From Salipiger aestuarii (GTDB lineage: Bacteria; Pseudomonadota; Alphaproteobacteria; Rhodobacterales; Rhodobacteraceae), in NCBI RefSeq assembly GCF_003259905.1, contig NZ_QLMG01000022.1, positions 1 through 64,000 of the forward strand: a DNA stretch of 64,000 bases. Direction: 5' to 3'. The translations under genes were made by a program, and so were the position numbers. Positions 61,154-64,000 of the stretch are shown piece by piece (the stretch's first letter is position 1; each line of letters opens with the position of its first letter). Under the pieces are notes generated by a model. The model worked only from the letters and a program-made list of their open reading frames with translations, searched no databases and was not told the origin of the DNA.

Positions 61154-62563
61154 ATGTTCCTGTCCGTCTTTGACGTCTTCAAGATCGGCATCGGGCCTTC
61201 GTCGTCGCACACGATGGGGCCGATGGTGGCGGCTGCGCGGTTTCTGGACGAGCTGCGCGGCGGCGCTGAAAAGATCCCCGGCGCGGGCGATCTGCACCGG
61301 CTGGGGGCCAGCCTGCATGGCTCGCTTGCCTGGACGGGCAGGGGGCATGCGACGGACCGCGCGGTGATTCTTGGGTTCTGCGGGCTGGTGCCCGAAACGC
61401 TTGATCCCGATCGCGCCGCCGATCTGGAGACCGAGGTGCGCCGCAACAAGTCGGTGCATCCCGATGGGCTGCCGCCGCTGGCGTTCGATACCGACGCCGA
61501 CCTCGTGTTCGATTTCGGGCCGCCGCTGCCCGGCCATCCCAACGGCATGGTGCTAAACGCCTGGGACGCGGCGGGCAACATGTACCACAGGCAGACCTAT
61601 TATTCCGTCGGGGGCGGGTTCGTCGTTACCGCCGCCGAACTGGACACGCAGCGGGCCGCGCCGCCGGATCTGCACGCGCAAAAGGCGCAGCGCCATTTTC
61701 CCCATCCCTTTGGCACCGCCGCAGAGATGCTGGCGATGGGCATGGCGTCAGGTCTGAGCATCGCGCGGATGAAGCGCGCCAACGAAACCGTGCTGCACGG
61801 GGCGGCGCTGGATGCCAGGATCGACCGTATCCTGGACACGATGGACGATTGCGTCGCGCGCGGCCTGGCCCAGGACGGCATCCTGCCCGGAGGCCTGAAC
61901 CTGCGCCGCCGCGCCAAGGCGATCCACGACCAGCTTCAGGCGGAACAGGGCGTGAACCTGGCCCAGCCGCATCAGGTCAACGACTGGCTGAGCGTCTACG
62001 CCATGGCGGTGAACGAGGAAAACGCCGCTGGCGGGCGCGTGGTGACATCCCCCACCAACGGCGCGGCGGGCGTGGTTCCGGCGGTGCTGCGCTATTATCG
62101 CGACCATTGCATCGGGGCGACCCGCGCAGGGTGTCGCGACCTGTTGTTGACCGCCGCCGCCATCGGCGGGCTGATAAAGCACAACGCGTCGATCTCGGGT
62201 GCCGAGGCGGGCTGTCAGGCCGAGGTCGGCAGCGCCGCCGCCATGGCCGCCGCCGGGCTGTGCGCCGTGCTGGGCGGCACCAACGCCCAGATCGAAAATG
62301 CCGCCGAGATCGCGCTGGAACATCACCTTGGCATGACCTGCGACCCGGCGGCGGGCCTTGTGCAGGTGCCCTGCATCGAACGCAACGCCCTGGGCGCGAT
62401 CAAGGCGGTGTCGGCGGCCAGTCTTGCGCTGCGCGGCGATGGTAAGCATTTCATGCCGCTGGACAACTGCATCCGGGTGATGCTGCAAACCGGGCAGGAC
62501 ATGAACGAGAAATACAAGGAAACCTCGACCGGGGGGATTGCCGTCAATCTGCCCGAATGCTGA
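61154..62563 (+). CDS. sdaA: L-serine ammonia-lyase (single-chain, iron-sulfur type)
   Basis: A 469-aa cytosolic enzyme converting L-serine to pyruvate and ammonia with a 4Fe-4S cluster. The beta domain is N-terminal ([20 protein letters not shown]), and the alpha domain carries the cluster cysteines and [20 protein letters not shown], plus [20 protein letters not shown] and [20 protein letters not shown]. Length is that of the fused two-domain type. Position behind soxBDAG suggests joint use: glycine and methylene-THF from sarcosine make serine through serine hydroxymethyltransferase (not in the window), and this enzyme feeds it to pyruvate. Confidence 0.95.
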   Translation: MFLSVFDVFKIGIGPSSSHTMGPMVAAARFLDELRGGAEKIPGAGDLHRLGASLHGSLAWTGRGHATDRAVILGFCGLVPETLDPDRAADLETEVRRNKSVHPDGLPPLAFDTDADLVFDFGPPLPGHPNGMVLNAWDAAGNMYHRQTYYSVGGGFVVTAAELDTQRAAPPDLHAQKAQRHFPHPFGTAAEMLAMGMASGLSIARMKRANETVLHGAALDARIDRILDTMDDCVARGLAQDGILPGGLNLRRRAKAIHDQLQAEQGVNLAQPHQVNDWLSVYAMAVNEENAAGGRVVTSPTNGAAGVVPAVLRYYRDHCIGATRAGCRDLLLTAAAIGGLIKHNASISGAEAGCQAEVGSAAAMAAAGLCAVLGGTNAQIENAAEIALEHHLGMTCDPAAGLVQVPCIERNALGAIKAVSAASLALRGDGKHFMPLDNCIRVMLQTGQDMNEKYKETSTGGIAVNLPEC

Positions 62564-63033
62564 CCCCGCCGGCGCGGGCGCATTTTCGATGCCGCTGCGG
62601 ACACGAGGTCTGTTGCCCTTGCCGGGCCCTCGGGCCAACCGGCGCAGTCCGACATGGCACAGACCGACATGGCGCAGACCGACATGGCAAAGACCGTCAG
62701 GAACCCCGAAGGCGACACTGATTTCAACCGCCGGGCCGACAAGACCCCGGCGCCGTTCAACGGGCAGCTTCAGGGCGAATGCATGAAATTTGTCCGCCTG
62801 CGCGCCCCGTTCCCGATCGCTCTGACCGTTGATGGTGCCACTTGGCGTGCTGCTGTCGCCGGTGGCGTTTCCTGCGGCGTTGTGCGCCGTCGCCACCGCC
62901 ATGAACAGCCGGCGCAGGGAAAAGCGCGAGGCCGGCAGGACCAGAGCCACCTGAACAGACGCAGCGCCACAGCCGACACCACCGCAGGCACCGCCGCCAC
63001 AAGGCGCGCGGACCCCGCCGGGCGGATCGACGT
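62564..63033. other. Gene-poor stretch after sdaA
   Basis: No supported gene. A forward frame from 62654 (beginning MAQTDMAQTDMAKTVRNPEG) has no Shine-Dalgarno and turns into Arg-rich nonsense. It contains three 15-bp tandem repeats at 62651-62695. It ends at the left end of an IS481-type remnant. Confidence 0.5.
62651..62695. repeat. Three 15-bp tandem repeats
   Basis: GACATGGCACAGACC, GACATGGCGCAGACC and GACATGGCAAAGACC stand head to tail, each one or two bases apart in sequence. In the forward frame they would encode TDMAQ-type pentapeptides. Confidence 0.9.
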
Positions 63034-63180
63034 TGTTTGACCCCCCCGGTCTGATGGTGCGGTTCTTTCTCATGGATGAAAGAAAGCACCATGGGGCAAG
63101 TTCGTCACGGGATCACCCCGACCACGGTCTCCGTCAGAGCTTCAAGACAGCGATCGCAAGCTTCGGTCTCGGCGCTGAGC
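63034..63180 (+). mobile_element. IS481-type remnant (left end and transposase start)
   Basis: It begins TGTTTGACCCCCCCGGTCTG, a typical element end. From 63092 it reads MGQVRHGITPTTVSVRASRQ then RSQASVSALSKGI, equivalent to the transposase N-terminus at 31336. The sequence is cut at about 63180, where the IS5-type element begins. Confidence 0.6.
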
Positions 63181-63238
63181 AAGGGCATTGTTGCTCAAAT
63201 CGGGTAGGGTTTGGTCTTCCGCTTCTCGCCGGACGGAC

Positions 63239-64000
63239 TTATCCTGCGGGCACCGTGACGGGGATGCCGAGAGCGGTGTAACGGTTGAGCACGGCGATGC
63301 GGACGTGGATTTCCGCAACCTGCCGGTCGAAGTCTGTCGACATAAGTGTCTGGCTGAGGCGCTTGATGCAGCTCATCTTGCTCTCGACGCGGGTATCCGC
63401 TCCATCTTCGCCAGATGGCCCGGCCCAGGCAACGTGATACATTGACTGCCCCGTTCCGGGCGATGGTCCCCGCGTTGGCGGGTTTCCGCGGCCCGGCATT
63501 CTTGCGCGGTGGAATGACAGCATGTGCATCACGCGCAGCACTCGCGTCGTGGGATTTGCGCGTGTCAGAGGCCCCGTCGGCCGTTACTGACCCGATGGGC
63601 TGATCTGGTGGGATCTGGTTGAGCAATTCCGGGGGCATGGGGGCGTCACCGACATCGCTCGTGGTATCTTCGGCCGCCCGCACTTCCAGAGGTTCCTCGT
63701 CAATCCCGATATGTACCTTGCGCCAGATGCGCCGTTTAGGGCCGCCATGCTTGCGGGCATGCCACGCGCCTTCCCCCTCGGCCCTGAGGCCAGTGCTGCC
63801 GATCAACAGATTGACCAGCCCACTGCCGCCGCGATACGGCAAGCTCAGAGTCAGCGTCTTTTGGCGGCGGCACTGCGTGCTGTAATCCGGTACCGTCCAA
63901 TCTGACCCGACAAGCCGCGACAGGCTTTTAACGAACCCTGTCGTCTGCCGAAGCGGAAGGCCGAACACCACCTTCAGGGTAAGGCAGGTTTGGATCGCGG
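63239..64000 (-). pseudogene. IS5-family transposase, frameshifted and running off the window
   Basis: On the minus strand, from the window edge: VFGLPLRQTTGFVKSLSRLV, LPYRGGSGLVNLLIGSTGLR, KHGGPKRRIWRKVHIGIDEE, and SVTADGASDTRKSHDA with the DDE residues, then RAIWRRWSGYPRR. There the frame breaks (near 63400) and continues in another frame as VESKMSCIKRLSQTLMSTDF and DRQVAEIHVRIAVLNRYTAL to a TAA at 63239-63241. The N-terminus is beyond 64000. One frameshift makes it inactive unless that is an error. Confidence 0.8.

Noticed and set aside
62654-63040. 128-codon forward frame after sdaA
   Set aside because: It starts inside the 15-bp repeat array with no ribosome site and ends in Arg-rich sequence at an IS end. 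Not supported as a gene.

Overview
The window is GC-rich chromosomal DNA of an alphaproteobacterium, most likely a member of the Rhodobacteraceae (Roseobacter/Paracoccus-type). The clues are a GcrA cell-cycle regulator, a methylsuccinyl-CoA dehydrogenase with the long N-terminal extension seen in ethylmalonyl-CoA pathway organisms, a tetrameric sarcosine oxidase operon, a single-chain L-serine dehydratase, DUF1491 next to era, and a TRAP transporter. No rRNA, tRNA or CRISPR array was seen.

Layout. (1) 1-4.75 kb is a decayed accessory region. It holds an IS5-type transposase tail, a multiply frameshifted Ig-like adhesin, a block of Mu-like phage head genes (truncated portal, MuF-type head protein, small protein) and a broken HlyD/type I secretion adaptor. 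(2) 4.8-30.4 kb is mostly housekeeping: a DMT exporter, an ABC-2 permease, gcrA, mtgA, a glt operon (gltD, a GFA-family gene, gltB), uppP, rsfS-rlmH, a double aldehyde dehydrogenase, a class A PBP, glnK-amtB with an NtrC-type site, a two-gene PQQ dehydrogenase (membrane anchor and propeller encoded separately), a GntR/FCD regulator, pgsA-moaD-moaE, recO and a cold-shock gene. (3) 30.9-33.8 kb is a graveyard of IS3, IS481, a second IS3 and IS66 pieces. (4) 34.2-40.4 kb is an accessory catabolic cassette: a self-sufficient CYP116B-type P450 (heme, FMN reductase and 2Fe-2S domains in one chain), a complete DctPQM TRAP transporter on the same strand, and a divergent IclR regulator. An IS110 remnant closes it at 40.4-40.8 kb. 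(5) 41.1-55.1 kb is core again: DUF1491-era, a small exported protein, lepB-rnc-DMT exporter, glpD-glpK, a broken Asp/Glu racemase gene, a TauE/SafE permease, mcd, a phospholipase D-family protein and murJ. (6) 55.4-62.6 kb carries a decayed AraC/GlxA regulator beside soxBDAG and sdaA, a route from sarcosine to glycine plus C1-folate and from serine to pyruvate. (7) 62.6-64 kb returns to IS481 and IS5 remnants.

The strongest candidate for a little-described system is the P450-TRAP-IclR cassette. It pairs high-affinity uptake of an anionic substrate with a one-protein monooxygenase, is bracketed by dead insertion sequences, and has a substrate that cannot be read from the sequence. Two cross-cutting features also deserve attention. 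One is repeated in-frame 15-bp (or 30-bp) tandem duplications inside or beside genes (gltB, the exporter behind rnc, the racemase, the stretch after sdaA). The other is long G/C homopolymer runs at translation-sensitive positions (class A PBP, the dctP leader, the rsfS start, the stretch beside murJ).
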